From Triops longicaudatus (lineage: Eukaryota > Arthropoda > Branchiopoda > Notostraca > Triopsidae), in NCBI GenBank assembly GCA_022885665.1, contig JAGQDJ010000006.1, forward strand, positions 186,001-250,000: DNA of 64,000 bases. The letters run 5' to 3'. Shown one piece after another: positions 22,482-35,169 of this stretch (positions are counted from its first letter, which is position 1; each line of letters begins with the position of its first letter). The notes under the pieces are model-generated. The model had not been told where the DNA came from. It saw only the letters and a program-made list of their open reading frames with translations, and searched no databases. Position numbers and translations under genes: made by a program.

Positions 22482-24001
22482 GTTGGATTTTGCAAGGAGC
22501 CCTGCGTGATTCTAATCAACTTGCCTGAAGAATATTCTGGAAGTGCAAGTGTACAGCCTTTCTTCTTTCTTAACTCTTTCCCTACTTATCTTCTTCCCCC
22601 TTTCCCTTGTACATAGTTGACACTCATTTTGTAGCAAGTATTAGTCCTCAGTTTTATATATATATTGCAGAGTTAAAGAAAGAAGCGTGTCCGGGAATGT
22701 CGCATGAATTCGATCTTTCCCTAGCCTTATCACTCTCCGTCCATTTTTGAGTTGATGAGCCACGGTTTAATTTTATAAGTTGAATTGAACACTTGGCTTT
22801 TATTTAATTTTTATTTTAAGTTGTAGGACTATGTATACTTTTTGTTATCGTACCTTTTTATGCGTGGACTCTGTCATTGGAAAATGACATTTTTCGACAG
22901 TGTTTCTTTACATAATTTGACTAAAATGCCGCGACTGTGTGAAATGTTTCTTCCCCCTCAGCCCAGTCAGCATTGGAGCTTAAAAAGAAGAAAATTCTGA
23001 AAAAAATGTGGAATGTAGGGAAAAAAATTATTGGAAAACACGTTTCGAAGTGCCATGAGGTTTCGCATACAAGTAAATTAGATTTGTGTACATAAAAAAA
23101 GAACGAAAAGTGGCTGCGCACAATGCACAAACGATGTAGTATTTTGTGGGGGGAATGAAGCAAACACTGTTGTGTGAAATGCCGTTTTTGTAAAATCTTT
23201 TCTTGCAAATTGGAAATATCCATGTATTCACTGCGGTCATATTTCTTGGGCCACGCCAGTTCTGCGAACATTCCGTTGCAGTTCAGCAAATAAGACTTAT
23301 TTTGGCAATACAAAAGAATCTCAATGTCTAAAAACTGTTGCTTTGAATCTCGCCAATTTTACTAATAAAAATTACTAAAAATAGATACTTGATTTCAGCT
23401 GGACGAGAAACGTGCCTGTTCTCATAGTTCGGCACAATGAACTTAAACAATTTCGTTGAACCGTTCGGGTTGTTTGAGCTCTCGAGAACTTTTCCCTTCC
23501 GTTCATGGGTGTAATATACCAAGTGAAATGCTTGTTAGCTGACACATAATGTTCCATTTGAGAGCTTTGTGTGTGTGCCATGCGGACTCAGCATTCTGGC
23601 TCAAAGCACAAAACCCCTCACACACTACAGTCGCGACCTGGCGGGCCAGTACGGTGAACCCTAAAAAGGTTCTGCTTTGTTTAAACATTTGCATTCGACA
23701 TCGCGTCTAGTCCATACTCCGCGCCGAAAAAGTATGTTGTTTGCCAATGGCTTAACGTGCAAAAGAACTTAAAAAAGGGTTTAAAGCGTCTTTCTTCATA
23801 AATTCAAGTGCTAAAAGTGAAAATATATGAAGTTACTTTTCTGCACTTAAGCTCATTCCGGCTTTATCGGTCTAGACTCGAGTGGCTTGGAGTTTTTACG
23901 TTCATTTGAGGTTCTTCAAGCCCGGTGAAAAGCGCACGAGATAGCTTCCGAAGATAAGGAATAACGAGGTGTTTGTGATTCAAGTGTTGGTCATTTTCAT
24001 T
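22482..24001. other. 3' region of the receptor gene and spacer
   Basis: The first part is probably the receptor's 3' untranslated region; it contains a short TA run near 22655 and an AATAAA near 23364. Minus-strand frames at 22921-23694 are low-complexity and Phe-rich with no domain, so I do not call them genes. Confidence 0.5.
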
Positions 24002-25611
24002 ATGCCGCTGACGTTCCTCTTCCTGGCTTTATTCGTAACGTGTACAATTGCAATAGAGCCCGACTTCCATGTAGAAGTTCATGCCTTGCAACAAGCCACT
24101 GCCATTCTCACCAGTACGTGTACACGAAGAAATATTCGTTTTGCAACAATAACATTTTATTTTATTTTTTTGCAACAGAAATTCATATTTGTCCATCGTT
24201 CGATCGTAGCTCAAGACCGCTATTAGAGAGATTGGTACGCTTGTACGACGTCGTATATTTCTGTCCTACGCATTATCGCTTGGAAGGGCCTGTCTTCCGC
24301 GAATGTCGAAAAGGTCAATGGCATCCACCGGAAGAACCGCGATGCATTCGAAGTACTCATCCTATTCCGTTCGCACTCTCAACTTCAACTGCATTGTTCC
24401 TCGTGATTTTTATATTGGCTCATCACGCCATTTTACCGAACGCAGTAGTCTGATGAGAGAATTCTTCCTTTAGTCTGTCCAGAGGGCATAGCCAAACCGC
24501 AATACTTGCATATGGAGATAGCGACGGATCTGATGAATTTATGGGTTAGGTGTGTTCTAAGTAATACGAGGCCGGCATCTGACCCTGATCAGAACAGTTG
24601 CCATGAGTATGAAACGAAAGCGGAACTCTACCAGAAGGAGAAGCTGCCTGGCTGCAATAGTTAAGTTCTAATGAGTCATGAACCGAAAACACTATCTTTT
24701 CTCTTGTTTGTTTTATTTCTTAAATTTTTAGTAAGTTGTCAAATTCCCACAGCACCCGAGAATGGTAAACTGATTCTGCGCCAAAATGAGACCCACCTCG
24801 AAGAACTAACAGCGGAAATCGAATGTTCGGTCGGGTTTGACTTAGTGCCACCGGAGCCGAAAGTCCGACAATGTTTCAACGGTTCATGGACTGGCACTCA
24901 GCCAAATTGTAGTAAGTAGTAAACATTAGAGCAAGGTTACACAAACTTACGGGCAATAACGTTGTTTCTCATATCACCTTACTTACGTGACAGTGAACAT
25001 AAGAATGAGTTCTAACTTCCTGACGAACCTTACAACTAAAATATTTATATTCTCCAAGAAAGGGCATGCTCTTGCGGCGTTTTTTTTTTTTTTTTTTTTT
25101 TTTTTGAGTGAGCTCTTCATGACTGCTCAATATACGTTTCACTGGGGTTCCGTTTACTTCGAAACCCCAACGAATCGGATAACAACTTTTACTAGGCAAC
25201 CGGTCTGGACTTGATCTGCCCGAACTAATTTGAAATCCTTTCCACCCACGCTTGTAAACGTCCAAAGGAATTCCAAAGTTTTTTTCTTCGTGAATAAATA
25301 CGAGCATCTATTCCAATTTGAGTTCTATTGCCTAGATTGATGACCTTTTGTCTAAATTTACAGGACGTTCGCTTTCATCCGAAGATCGACTAAACGTCTC
25401 ATTTTCTACCGAAGACCAGCTGCACCCTTGGCTGTATTGGATGGTGTTCGGCTTTTTAGTAGTGTGTATCTCTTCATTTGTGCTCGTCCAAACATGCATG
25501 CACTACCAATGTTGCATTTTATTCAATCCGAAAATGTCTTGGCTAATGCCTTCAGTTAGCGAACTGCCGTTGAGAATCCATCTTGAAGCTCTTGACAATA
25601 CACACGAATAA
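24002..25611 (+). CDS. Membrane protein with three sushi/CCP-like domains
   Basis: Five exons fit by phase: 24002-24113, 24179-24352, 24474-24659, 24732-24911 and 25364-25611, giving 299 residues. Every intron is in phase 1, so each extracellular exon is a symmetric module. Residues 1-19 form a signal peptide. CCP-like unit 1 spans C42-C93 with YFCPTHYRLEG and ECRKGQWHPPEEPRC. Unit 2 (C97 to about 155) has four Cys but no Trp before the last one, so it is atypical. Unit 3 (C160 to about 217) is a clear sushi domain with PENG and GSWTGTQPNC. A membrane helix follows at about 240-263, then a 35-residue tail starting MHYQCC, a possible palmitoylation site. Sushi domains bind proteins at the cell surface, often in complement, adhesion or synapses. 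I cannot name the gene. An earlier in-frame GTG at 23969 is not needed, since the ATG gives a good signal peptide. Confidence 0.78.
25080..25105. repeat. Poly(T) run of 26
   Basis: Twenty-six T residues inside the last intron of the sushi-domain gene. It is not adjacent to the acceptor, and may be the tail of an old retroposed insertion or simple slippage. Confidence 0.9.
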
Positions 25612-25612
25612 A
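25607..25612 (+). terminator. Poly(A) signal overlapping the stop codon
   Basis: The codons GAA TAA plus the next A spell AATAAA, so the TAA stop of the sushi-domain gene is embedded in a canonical poly(A) signal. If used, the 3' untranslated region would be only about 15-30 nt. No other AATAAA is evident just downstream. Confidence 0.45.
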
Positions 25613-26461
25613 GTTGAAATCGGAGACTATAAAAAAATCTCAAGTGATTTGTTGCTGTATCGAAATATAGTCTAAAAAGGTACAACTTCTTTTTACCCCG
25701 AAGTCTAGGCGAAATGCCAAAGCATCCCTTGTGCACACGTGTTCGGCACGACATAATGGCTGCGTAATAGTGTTACAGCAAACAACGCATATTGCCCATG
25801 TGCCACGATAAAACGCTGACGAGACGGTGGCTCTGTAATGCTTAAGAGAAATATAGCCTACTCAAACGTAATTGCCAATTAAACTTCATATTGCGCTTCC
25901 TTGCCTTTATTACCAAACGCACAAAAATTTAAGAGAAAATTCTTCTTTCTCACAAACAATTTTCCTTTTATCGTATATTAGCGTAAGTATTGGCTTGTTT
26001 CTCATGGGCTTGACGATATAAAGAAATACGTTTAAGTGCATTAATTTTTATGCTTTTCAGATAACGCAGCCAAGTGCTTATCTGGCATAAGCCCTGCTGT
26101 GGTCGTGGTGGGAAATAGTGAAAGTATGATTGCGGGTACAGAAAAAAACGCGTTAAACATAAGTTACTCTGTAACCATTTTACGCATTCATGTGATGCCC
26201 ATTTTATTTATAATTCTTGGCGTGACTGTGTAATTCTGGACATTTTATTGAATTCTTTTTTTTTTGTTAGAAAAAAAAAACGAACTGTGTGGAATCGTGT
26301 TCGCTTCCTTTACCACTTACTAGGTGGCAGACCCTACCAGGTTGCTGCACGTGGTAACCAAAGATATAAACAGAGGTTGAACTTCTGAACTTTTAAAATT
26401 TGAATACACTAATTAGCGAAATAAGTGCATTTGTCAGAGTGAAATTTTCGTCAATAAAAAT
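25612..26461. other. Intergenic DNA upstream of DDX52
   Basis: AT-rich spacer with short A and T runs (around 26259-26280). No gene or clear core promoter motif is visible. Confidence 0.5.
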
Positions 26462-28842
26462 ATGGATACTCAGAGTGCTTTTCGCCAGTTGACTCTTGGA
26501 ATCCGGTTTAAAAAGCCAAAGATAGGCCAGGAAAATTCCCAAGCATCATCGAGCTTCAGTTCGCTAAAGGTATTTGTTAAAAAAATAAAGTTCGCTTATA
26601 TAGCTAAGTAAAACGTACGTATTCAGAGTGAGAATGAATTCAAAGAAGAAAGTGATTTTGACGAAACAGACGTTACAACCCCACGTATGAAACGAGAAGT
26701 TGATGACGAGGACGATTCTTCCATACAGCTTATGTCGAAACAAAAAGGCATGGTTCCGAAAGTCAAGAAAAAGAATCCCCTTGATCTAAAAAAAGAGGCA
26801 GAACTGAAGCAGGAGATGGTACAGTCGTTTTAATTTCCCTTTCCGTATGTAATCTTTTTTCTTCTTTGTAATAAGATTAACCGTGTGCGAAACAAGCACA
26901 AAATACGCGTTTATGGCGGAGATATCCCGCCTCCTATTGAGGAGTTCAGCGAACTAGCCGAGCGTTTCAAGATTGCCCCTCAGTTAATGAAAAACTTACA
27001 AGACATGGGTTACGAAACTCCTTCACCTATACAAATGCAAGCTATTCCTCTCATGATCCAGGTAATATCTCAAACCCCATTGTGTATGTATTTATCGAAT
27101 TATGTCAATAATCTGTGTTCGTATGGTAGAGGCGAGAAATTCTCGCTTGTGCACCCACCGGTTCAGGAAAAACAGTAGCATTTGTTCTACCTATCCTTCA
27201 TCTACTGGAAAAGCCTGCTGACCGTGGATTCCGTGCAGTAATTGTTTCTCCAACGAGAGAGTTAGCTCAGCAAACTTGGCGGTAATTGTGTTACTTAACT
27301 GAAATTTTGTATATAGAATTGTCTAAAACTTATCCTAATGTAGGGAATGCATACGGCTTTCGGAAGGAACGAAATTGAAAACTCATCTTATAACAAATGT
27401 GAATAAAGCAATGAAAAAGTTTGGTCCGTCGTCAGATGGCAAGTTTGGTATGTTTCATTTTTGCAAATGATTCCTGCAGTGACAAGATTAATTTCTGTAC
27501 TTTAGATGTTCTTGTTACAACGCCAAATCGACTTCTTTATATGTTAAAACAGGACCCACCTGGCGTCAGTTTAAAAAAGTATGAAAAATACTGTAAAAGA
27601 CGAGAACGGAATTAATGCAGATTTATTTAGTGTTGAATGGCTAGTGGTCGATGAAGCCGATAAACTCTTCGAAGAAGGCCCCAAAGGTTTTCGAGATCAA
27701 CTAGCTACAATTTACAAGGCTTGCGACAAAAGTGGCATTAAACGCGCGTTTTTTAGCGCCACCGTGGCTTATGAAGTAGAACAGTTTTGTAAATTAGAAC
27801 TTGACAACTTGGCCACTGTTTCTGTCGGACCAAAGTACATTTTGGAAACTCAACAAGTTTTTTCGCTACTTATGATCATTACTTCTTTTACGTTAAGGAA
27901 CTCAGCAACCGACATGGTTGACCAGCGTTTGGTTTTTGTAGGCAATGACGCAGGAAAGCTGGTAGCTTTTAGGAATCTAATCAGAGAGGTACTTTTAAAC
28001 TTGTTTAAATTTTGTACAATTCACTATATTCCAAATAGGGTTTGGAACCACCAGTTTTGGTTTTCGTGCAAAGCAAAGAGAGAGCTAAAGAATTGTTCAA
28101 TGAATTGATTTACGACGGAATAAACGTCGACGTTATCCACGCCGAAAGGCCACAAATAGAGGTAAATTGGAACTTTTGACTGCGGAGCATTTCCTTTACT
28201 GTACTTATTGCCTGAATTCCTGCAGAGAGAGAATGTGGTCAGAAATTTCCGGCTTTGCAAAATCTGGGTCCTGATTTGCACAGAGTTGATGGGGCGGGGT
28301 ATTGATTTCAAGGGAGTCAACCTCGTAGTTAACTACGATTTTCCACCTAGTGCCATTAGTTATATCCACAGAATAGGTTTGTTATCTAATTGTGTCATTA
28401 GAAATGGATTGTTATTTACTACTTTGTAGGGCGTACTGGGAGAGCGGGCCGACGAGGAAAAGCTGTGACGTACTTCACAGAAAACGATTCAGTCAATTTG
28501 CGAAGGTATTGTTGGAAAGTTAATAATCAGTAATTACATGCTACTATTCGTTCGCTAGCATTGCGCAAATTATGCAAGATTCGGGTTGTGAAGTTCCGGA
28601 TTACATGTTGCAAATGCGCAAACCAAGTAAGAGGCAAAAAAAAGAGCTGCTAACACGTCCCCCGAAACGACAACGAATTTCCACGCAGCCTTTATCCGAC
28701 GGGAAGAAAAAGCGAAAGTTCAAGTAAAACATAATTATTCCGATTTGGATACCGTCTTAATTGGAATAAATTGCTTTATAGGAAGAAGACACCTAAAGCT
28801 CCCAAGCCAGCGAAGATGGAGAACGAAAATGAAAGCTCGTGA
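26462..28842 (+). CDS. DDX52: ATP-dependent RNA helicase DDX52 (Rok1 family)
   Basis: DEAD-box helicase required for 18S rRNA processing in the nucleolus. Thirteen exons fit by phase: 26462-26569, 26627-26818, 26876-27061, 27130-27281, 27344-27447, 27506-27578, 27631-27834, 27898-27988, 28039-28161, 28226-28376, 28430-28505, 28559-28723 and 28782-28842, giving 561 residues. Motifs in order: Q motif (ETPSPIQMQAIP), Walker A PTGSGKT (171-177), PTRELAQQ, VTTPNRLLYMLKQDPPG (a DDX52 hallmark), DEAD (279-282), SAT (314-316), VLVFVQSKERAKELF, INVDVIHAER, RGIDFKGVNLVVNYDFP and HRIGRTGR (459-466). All catalytic motifs are intact. The N terminus is acidic and basic in turn; the C terminus is Lys-rich, as in nucleolar helicases. 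Most introns are 50-70 bp. Retaining the last intron would place a stop directly after one Lys, so two C termini are possible. Confidence 0.93.
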
Positions 28843-29482
28843 TAGTGTTTTGCCATGTACTCGTCGAAATAAACCGTTTGTTACGTCGCACTTCTGGGTT
28901 ATTTCAAGACCTAAAAGAATTTGTCATGCATTCCTTTCTTACAACGATTGGTCTTTCAAATTGTAATTGTGGTGAAATCCGCTGACGAGGACGTCCGTGT
29001 CTCCAGGGCATGGTGTAACGGGATCTTTTTTCTTTTATACCTGTACAAAGTACCGCCCTCAGCGGCGAGTGTTCGAATTCTAGAAACGAGAAGAGGGTGT
29101 GACCGCACTCACATACGATGCTACGCCATATGCAAATGCGAAATAGCGAACTGCAATGAAATGTCTGAAGCATTCCTGTAGTGATGCTTTCTATTTACGT
29201 GGCGTGTTTTTGGAAAACTTTGATTAAATTTGTGTACATACCTTAGCGCTCAACCTCCGTCTATCTATTGGTAAGATAGTAAGCGTTTCAAATGTGAAGT
29301 TTAATGTCACGAACAAGCTGATTTAACGCAATGCACAAGTGTCAATCAACAGTTGTCAGTGTCTGCGAAAACTGTTTATTTTTATTTATCTGATTTTGTC
29401 TTATTTTCGGTACGACGACTATTAATCCGTGTGTTTACTTAACAATAATTCGTGTGTTCTTTGATTACTTAACAGGTTTACA
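28843..29482. other. Spacer between DDX52 and CCDC85
   Basis: Contains the DDX52 poly(A) signal and the CCDC85 leader. TTAACAG at about 29470-29475 just before the CCDC85 ATG looks like a splice acceptor, so CCDC85 may have an upstream non-coding exon. I see no further gene. Confidence 0.5.
28868..28873 (+). terminator. Poly(A) signal of DDX52
   Basis: AATAAA lies 26 nt after the DDX52 stop, implying a very short 3' untranslated region. Confidence 0.6.
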
Positions 29483-31508
29483 ATGGCATCTCAACCACAC
29501 AATCAACCTCAGCAAGCATCCACCAAGTTACAATCTGCAATACCTCAGCATGCCCCGCCAAATCCGCACTCACAAGCTCACCCGCCCAATCATATGCGTA
29601 TCGATTATCAACGGCAGCCCATGGCCAAGAGTTATTCAACCACGGTAGCGTCAAATTACCCCGGACCGCCGCCTTATCCCACGTCCGGCAACATTCCCAC
29701 AGCGATGAAATCGCATCCTGCAATGGACAAATCCAAGTCTCAACCGTCTTTGAAACAAGCAACGGAAGCAGGCTCCCAGATACCACGCGAAGCACCTTAC
29801 TACTATTCACACTTAATTGACGGAAACAACCAGCAAGCACCAACCAATCGAAAACCTTACGTTTCCCTAGGAGAGCTACGTCGTCCCGAATTCACCAAGC
29901 CTGAACGAAATACAGAGCCTCCGCTTCCACGCCCAGTGTCCGCTCCATATAATTTGGGAGTCTTCCAGAACAGTGACGACATGGGAATGAAATGGCGGGA
30001 CTCTAATGACAATTGGAAGATGGACCAACAACCCGCCAGTGAAGGAATGCGACAGAGCGAAGAGGAGTTGTTGAAACTAGGCCCACAAGCCTTGGCGCGC
30101 AAAATCGTCGAAGGTCAGAGGCAGTTCGCAGCCCAGTCCTCTGAACTCCAGGTTATCCGCGGAAGTTTCCAGCGACTACAGGAAGACAATCAGGAGTTGC
30201 GTGACTTGTGTTGCTTCTTGGATGATGATCGACAAAAAGGCCGGAAATTGGCCAGGGAATGGCAACGTTTCGGCCGCTACACAGCTTCCGTCATGCGCCA
30301 AGAAGTAGCAGCTTACCAGAGCAAACTGAAACATTTGGAAACCAAGCAGCAAGATCTGATGAAAGATAATCTCGAATTAAAGGAATTGTGTCTTTATTTG
30401 GACGAAGAAAGAACTGAGGTCATGCGAAGCGCGTGCCCACAATGTGGACACGTTAGAGAGCCGGATCTACCGAGTAACCGAATAAATCTAAACGAAGATC
30501 GAGTCGGCGAAAGAAGAGACGATGGCGACGGGAGCTCTTCCAGCACCAATCACGACGAGCCTTTGGCGTATAGACGGAGCAGACCAGCTTCAACTACAGC
30601 AGAAAACCCGCCCCGACGTTCGTCCAGCCAAGAGCGATTGCTTGCAGAAGGCTTGGAGAGACAACGCTCAGCTTTTAGTGGTAAGCTGAGTATATTTTTT
30701 CAATGCGTTTGTAAGATATTTAGTAGAGTAATGCTAAATAATAAATATTATAAATTATTACGTAGTATAATGTGACAACTGTTTTAAATGATAAAACATT
30801 TAATAACAAATAATATGAAATATAAAATATTATTGAAAAAAAATAAAAATGAAATTCAGTTGTGATTAACATTCTATATTTACCAATTTCAGAGCAAGTA
30901 TTGCACTACGTGAAAACGCTTGAGACGAGGCTGGCTCAAGTTGAACAGGAACGTAATTTGCTCAAACAGCGCTTGCAAAGCCAAGGTCAAACTGAAACAG
31001 TTGGACCCCCTCCTGCTCCGGGAGCGTCCAAGTCCCGCCCTTTGCAGCCACCTCCGTACAACGCTTTACATCATCAAAGAGCAGTGGAGCTGGGAATACG
31101 ATCCGAGCCTGACAGTGGCGGAAGTTTGCAATCGTTAAGCGAAGACGGCGAAGTAGCGCAGCTAAATCTTATTCCCAGGCCGGACGCTTTGACCCGAGCT
31201 TTGCGAGTTCTTCACGTCAAGGAGCTCATGGACAACAATAGTGAGGACCTCATGCCGTTATCTTCTCATACCAATGCACTGCCCACCAGACCTGCGAGAT
31301 CCTTGGGAGGAACGCCATCTTACGAGTTGGAAGAAGGACTTGGTCAGCCGGACAGACTCGGCGAGAGTGAACGAGCCTTAGTACACGCCATGTGCAATGT
31401 GCGTTAATCTAACATTCTTTAGTTCCTTTATACAATAGCAAATTGACTGTATTTGTACGTTTGTTTCAGGTTGTTTGGCGTAAACTCGAAGAAGCGCCTG
31501 TAAACTGA
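29483..31508 (+). CDS. Coiled-coil domain-containing protein of the CCDC85 family
   Basis: Three exons fit by phase: 29483-30680, 30893-31398 and 31470-31508, giving 580 residues. The CCDC85 core is at about 192-312, with two related helical blocks: LQEDNQELRDLCCFLDDDR and, about 60 residues later, DNLELKELCLYLDEER, separated by GRKLAREWQRFGRYTASVMR. This repeated LRDLCxFLD / LKELCxYLD pattern is diagnostic. A further coiled coil at about 400-428 (EQVLHYVKTLETRLAQVEQE) opens exon 2. The first 190 residues are Gln/Pro/Ser-rich and disordered, and a CPQCGH motif follows the core. The C terminus ends VVWRKLEEAPVN. Vertebrate members (CCDC85A/B/C) associate with adherens junctions and beta-catenin or act as transcriptional cofactors. 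The paralogue cannot be assigned, and arthropods usually have one gene. Confidence 0.88.
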
Positions 31509-32856
31509 GATGCAATTCCAATCCTGTTGAGCGTCTGTTGTGTCGATCACAAATGGTGTCATGTAACGTTTAACTACTTATGAATCACGTAAAAGCCCGT
31601 CCATCTTTTTACTTATACTGCGAACAAAACACGTCAATTCCCTATGCAATAGTTGTAGCCTTTATTATTTTACTGTGCCAATAAAGGAAAAAGTTTTATT
31701 ACGAACTGCACATGTATTTGTTCCATAGAATCTAAAAACCCCGACCCGCGAAGGAAAAACATGGGTTAAACACCGTAAAGAATAACTTGAACTTTTTTTA
31801 ATGACTTGTAGATAAGTAGCTATACAATTTTTCCTTTGTCTTGTGAGTGTGCATACAAAAACAGAAAATTTGGACATATAGAAAAGGACTACACAGTATA
31901 TCACCAGAATTGTTTTCCAGAGTGCAAAATTGGGCAAGGCAGCAAATGGTCCTAGTTTTTTTTTGTGGTTTAACAATTTTCCCACATTTCATGTCGCTCC
32001 GTTGTGAGCAAAAAAATGTGGATGTTCCACTGGCTTTCGATTGGATCTAAGTCTAACAAGTTATACTTTCTCTTAACATTAACGAGATATTATGTCCAGT
32101 AGTTTTCTCTGATATGATAACATTATATATATAGGAAAAAGCTTTGGGGATTACAAGGTTAAAAAAGAGTACCATTTACATGAACAGAGGGCAAAATTAA
32201 CCTAACCGAATGCAAACAAGACACCGAGCCTGATCCCGCCTAATTAATACCGGTATCATTCCGAACTACTTATGAATACGTAGTTAGAAAACATAAATAG
32301 GATCTAGTAACAAGGATTAGGAGTGATGTGCAACATGTTCTTTGCATGGCTGGTAAAATGTTTTTCATAGCCTTATTCGATTTGTACCTAATAAGGTCAC
32401 TGTGAGTGTTTATGGCAAAAATGAAGCAAAAAATAAAAATAGCAAAGGAGCTAAAAAAAAGCCAAAACGTGTGATTTGCTGTTAGGAAGTGAAGTGCTTT
32501 TGGCCCTCAGCGACTGCAGCAGTTTACTATGGAAGTAGACAACGCGTGCAAGAGGGCCGGATTAGTCATCCTTGCCAATGTACATGTACACATAATATGG
32601 CAAAAAAAAAAGAAGCGCTGAAGAAGCATGCTCTTTGAATTTTTCTCTTTCGTTGCAAAAAGTTTATTACTATTTAAAAAACGATAAATGCTCTTTAAAC
32701 AAGCAACACAATCGAAGAAAATAACGCTACTGATCCGAAAATGATTAGATGCACCCCCAAAGACCAACCGAATTTAGCCAGGAAAAGCAGGGGAGAAAGG
32801 AAGAAAAAAGCGTATCCGCGGTTGAATAGCTTGTCTTTTTTAAGTTTCTTTTCACT
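31509..32856. other. Spacer between convergent CCDC85 and BTG3
   Basis: Holds the two 3' untranslated regions. A TTTATT near 32663 could be a minus-strand poly(A) signal for BTG3. The frames at 31665-32050 and 32507-32767 have no recognisable features. Confidence 0.5.
31680..31685 (+). terminator. Poly(A) signal of the CCDC85 gene
   Basis: AATAAA about 172 nt after the CCDC85 stop. Confidence 0.55.
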
Positions 32857-33799
32857 CTACGCTCGGATGAGTATCTTATTTACCCAATGATAACGATCTG
32901 TCCGGTAATTTGGACTCAAGTTGTGTCTCTGGTAACGGCCCTGGGAAAATTTACTTTGTGGTGAGGTGGATGGCGTGCACTTTTGGTAGGATGTTGGATA
33001 GTAAAATGACGTAGGAGAACCATTGCTAACACGGTTAAAATTGCTTCCGGAACTGACAGGAGGCGGAGAGTTGACCATGAACCAAGAAGGCTGCGGTGGA
33101 CTGTAGTAGGTCTTAGGCGGGGGCGGCGAACGATACGTGTTTTTGTTGTAGCTATGCTCGGTGTCAGCAAAAGAGCGCCTCGCTGTATACTTGGTCGACG
33201 GCGAGTCCTTCTTCTCTGTTCGAGAAAACTGGGATGACACACCGGGCTCGTGCTCTCCTTTGTCGATCGACGACAAAGAAATGTTGAGAGCTTCATCAAA
33301 AGGAGCTAAGGCGTTTTCCTTATTTCCGTCCTCAAATGATGCAACTGTATGAAGCGAGCCTTTGTGTTCTCCAAACCTAACAAATAATAAGTCACGACTC
33401 GGGTCAAACAGCAAAAGTCAACATTTCTTTTACCTGCAAGTGACTTCCCCCGGATCTATCCATAATGTTACTTCAATAGGAAGACCAAGCTCTGAATAGT
33501 TCAGACCGCACTCCGTGGCTGCTTGTTCTAGTGTCGATTCACGTCTGCTCCCTGGATTGATTCTGATACATCTGTAACCTTGGCCTTTGAAGGGTCTGTC
33601 GGGAAACCAGTGATTCTAAGACAATAATGACAAATAATTAAATTAAAAGCTATAATAAACAGATTTGTACCTCAAAACGTTTCTCTAACACCATTTCCAG
33701 TTTCACTCTGAATTCTTCCACCTGATTTTCAGCGAGTTTACTTCCTTTGCTGATCAGGCGACTGAGAAATAAAGATGCTGCTGCGATTTCTTCTTTCAT
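32857..33799 (-). CDS. BTG3: BTG/Tob family antiproliferative protein, BTG3-like
   Basis: Three exons fit by phase: 33799-33671, 33615-33434 and 33376-32857, giving 276 residues. BTG domain: MKEEIAAASLFLSRLI at the N terminus, box A (NHWFPDRPFKGQGYRCIRIN, from about residue 44) and box B (LGLPIEVTLWIDPGEVTCRFGE, near residue 85). The family restrains cell proliferation and links the CCR4-NOT deadenylase to target mRNAs. Two features favour BTG3 over Tob or BTG1/2: the TVASFED segment directly after box B, and the last residues DRYHWVNK, which recall the DRNHWINP end of BTG3. The region between is Ser/Pro/Tyr-rich (PPPPKTYYSPPQPSWF) and likely disordered. It is divergently arranged with RpL40; the start codons are 757 bp apart. 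Confidence 0.9.
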
Positions 33800-34193
33800 T
33801 GTTGTACGGAGAATGACTCAAATGCGTGGCTGGAAGGAGAAATCGTCAATAAATGCAATTACTCAACTACACAACGGGGCGAAACGTGTGAATGAACAAA
33901 GAAACACAATGCGGAACTGGTTTGACAACTTCCGCATATATACTACGCAGAACATCAAAATTCGAGCTTTGAATGTATCACTGTACAGTTTTTTTATTGA
34001 CAAAAGGAGTCAAGACGATCTTTACCTGAAACTCACACCAAATCACAAGTAATAGTCTTTCGTCTAGTTTCACCATACCTTGCCTTTGTTATGACATTCG
34101 CCTTTAGGTATCGATTTTAGGTTGGCGATAACGAAGTTTGTGGAACGAAACTGATTGAGTCGATTTGCAACTAAGATCGATTCCGCTGCGCCA

Positions 34194-34224
34194 TCTTTTC
34201 GACGCCATTTTCCAACGTGGTGAG
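34194..34224 (+). promoter_or_regulatory. TCT initiator and 5'-TOP leader exon of RpL40
   Basis: TCTTTTC at 34194-34200 fits the polypyrimidine TCT initiator used by animal ribosomal-protein genes. Starting at C34195 the transcript would begin with a C followed by a U run, a 5'-TOP motif subject to TOR control. The leader exon would end at 34224 (TGAG/GTAGGT) and splice to 34537 (TTTAG acceptor), 20 nt before the ATG. A TATCGATT near 34109, close to the DRE core TATCGATA, lies upstream. Start-site mapping would be needed to confirm this. Confidence 0.5.
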
Positions 34225-34520
34225 GTAGGTGAATATATCGCGTCTGTTTTAGCGCTTGTAATTTTATAGTTTTTTAAAATTGTTGTCTCTTTTCCAGTAC
34301 ATATTTTGTTGTGAGTCTTAATGCACTGATAAATAGTATAAAAATAGTTGATTGTTGTCAGCAAGTGGCTTGACATTTGTTACATACATCAAGCCGAAAC
34401 TCGCCATGGGCGCATGTTTTTACTATAGTCCAGAAAAATTATAATACTCCTTGAACTCATTGCATACGAAGTTTAATATTTCAATGCATTTTGTTTCAGT
34501 GAAATTAATCAAGTAACTAA

Positions 34521-35014
<494 letters not shown>

Positions 35015-35169
35015 GCTGCAGGTTTTTCTCCGAAAGCTGTTTGTATGTTGTCAGCTACTGCAAGAACGTGTAAGCGGGCAATACAGCAAATGTCTAATTA
35101 AATCTCGTTGACCTCTGCGTAAATATAGTCGTTGTAATTCTTATTATAAAACATCAATGGTACAAAGAG

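Noticed and set aside
23969..24001. Upstream GTG start for the sushi-domain protein
   Set aside because: Not an ATG; the ATG at 24002 already gives a complete signal peptide.
27581..27630. DDX52 exon beginning after the CAG at 27620
   Set aside because: Joining there gives an in-frame stop; the TTTAG acceptor at 27630 restores the VEWLVVDEAD block.
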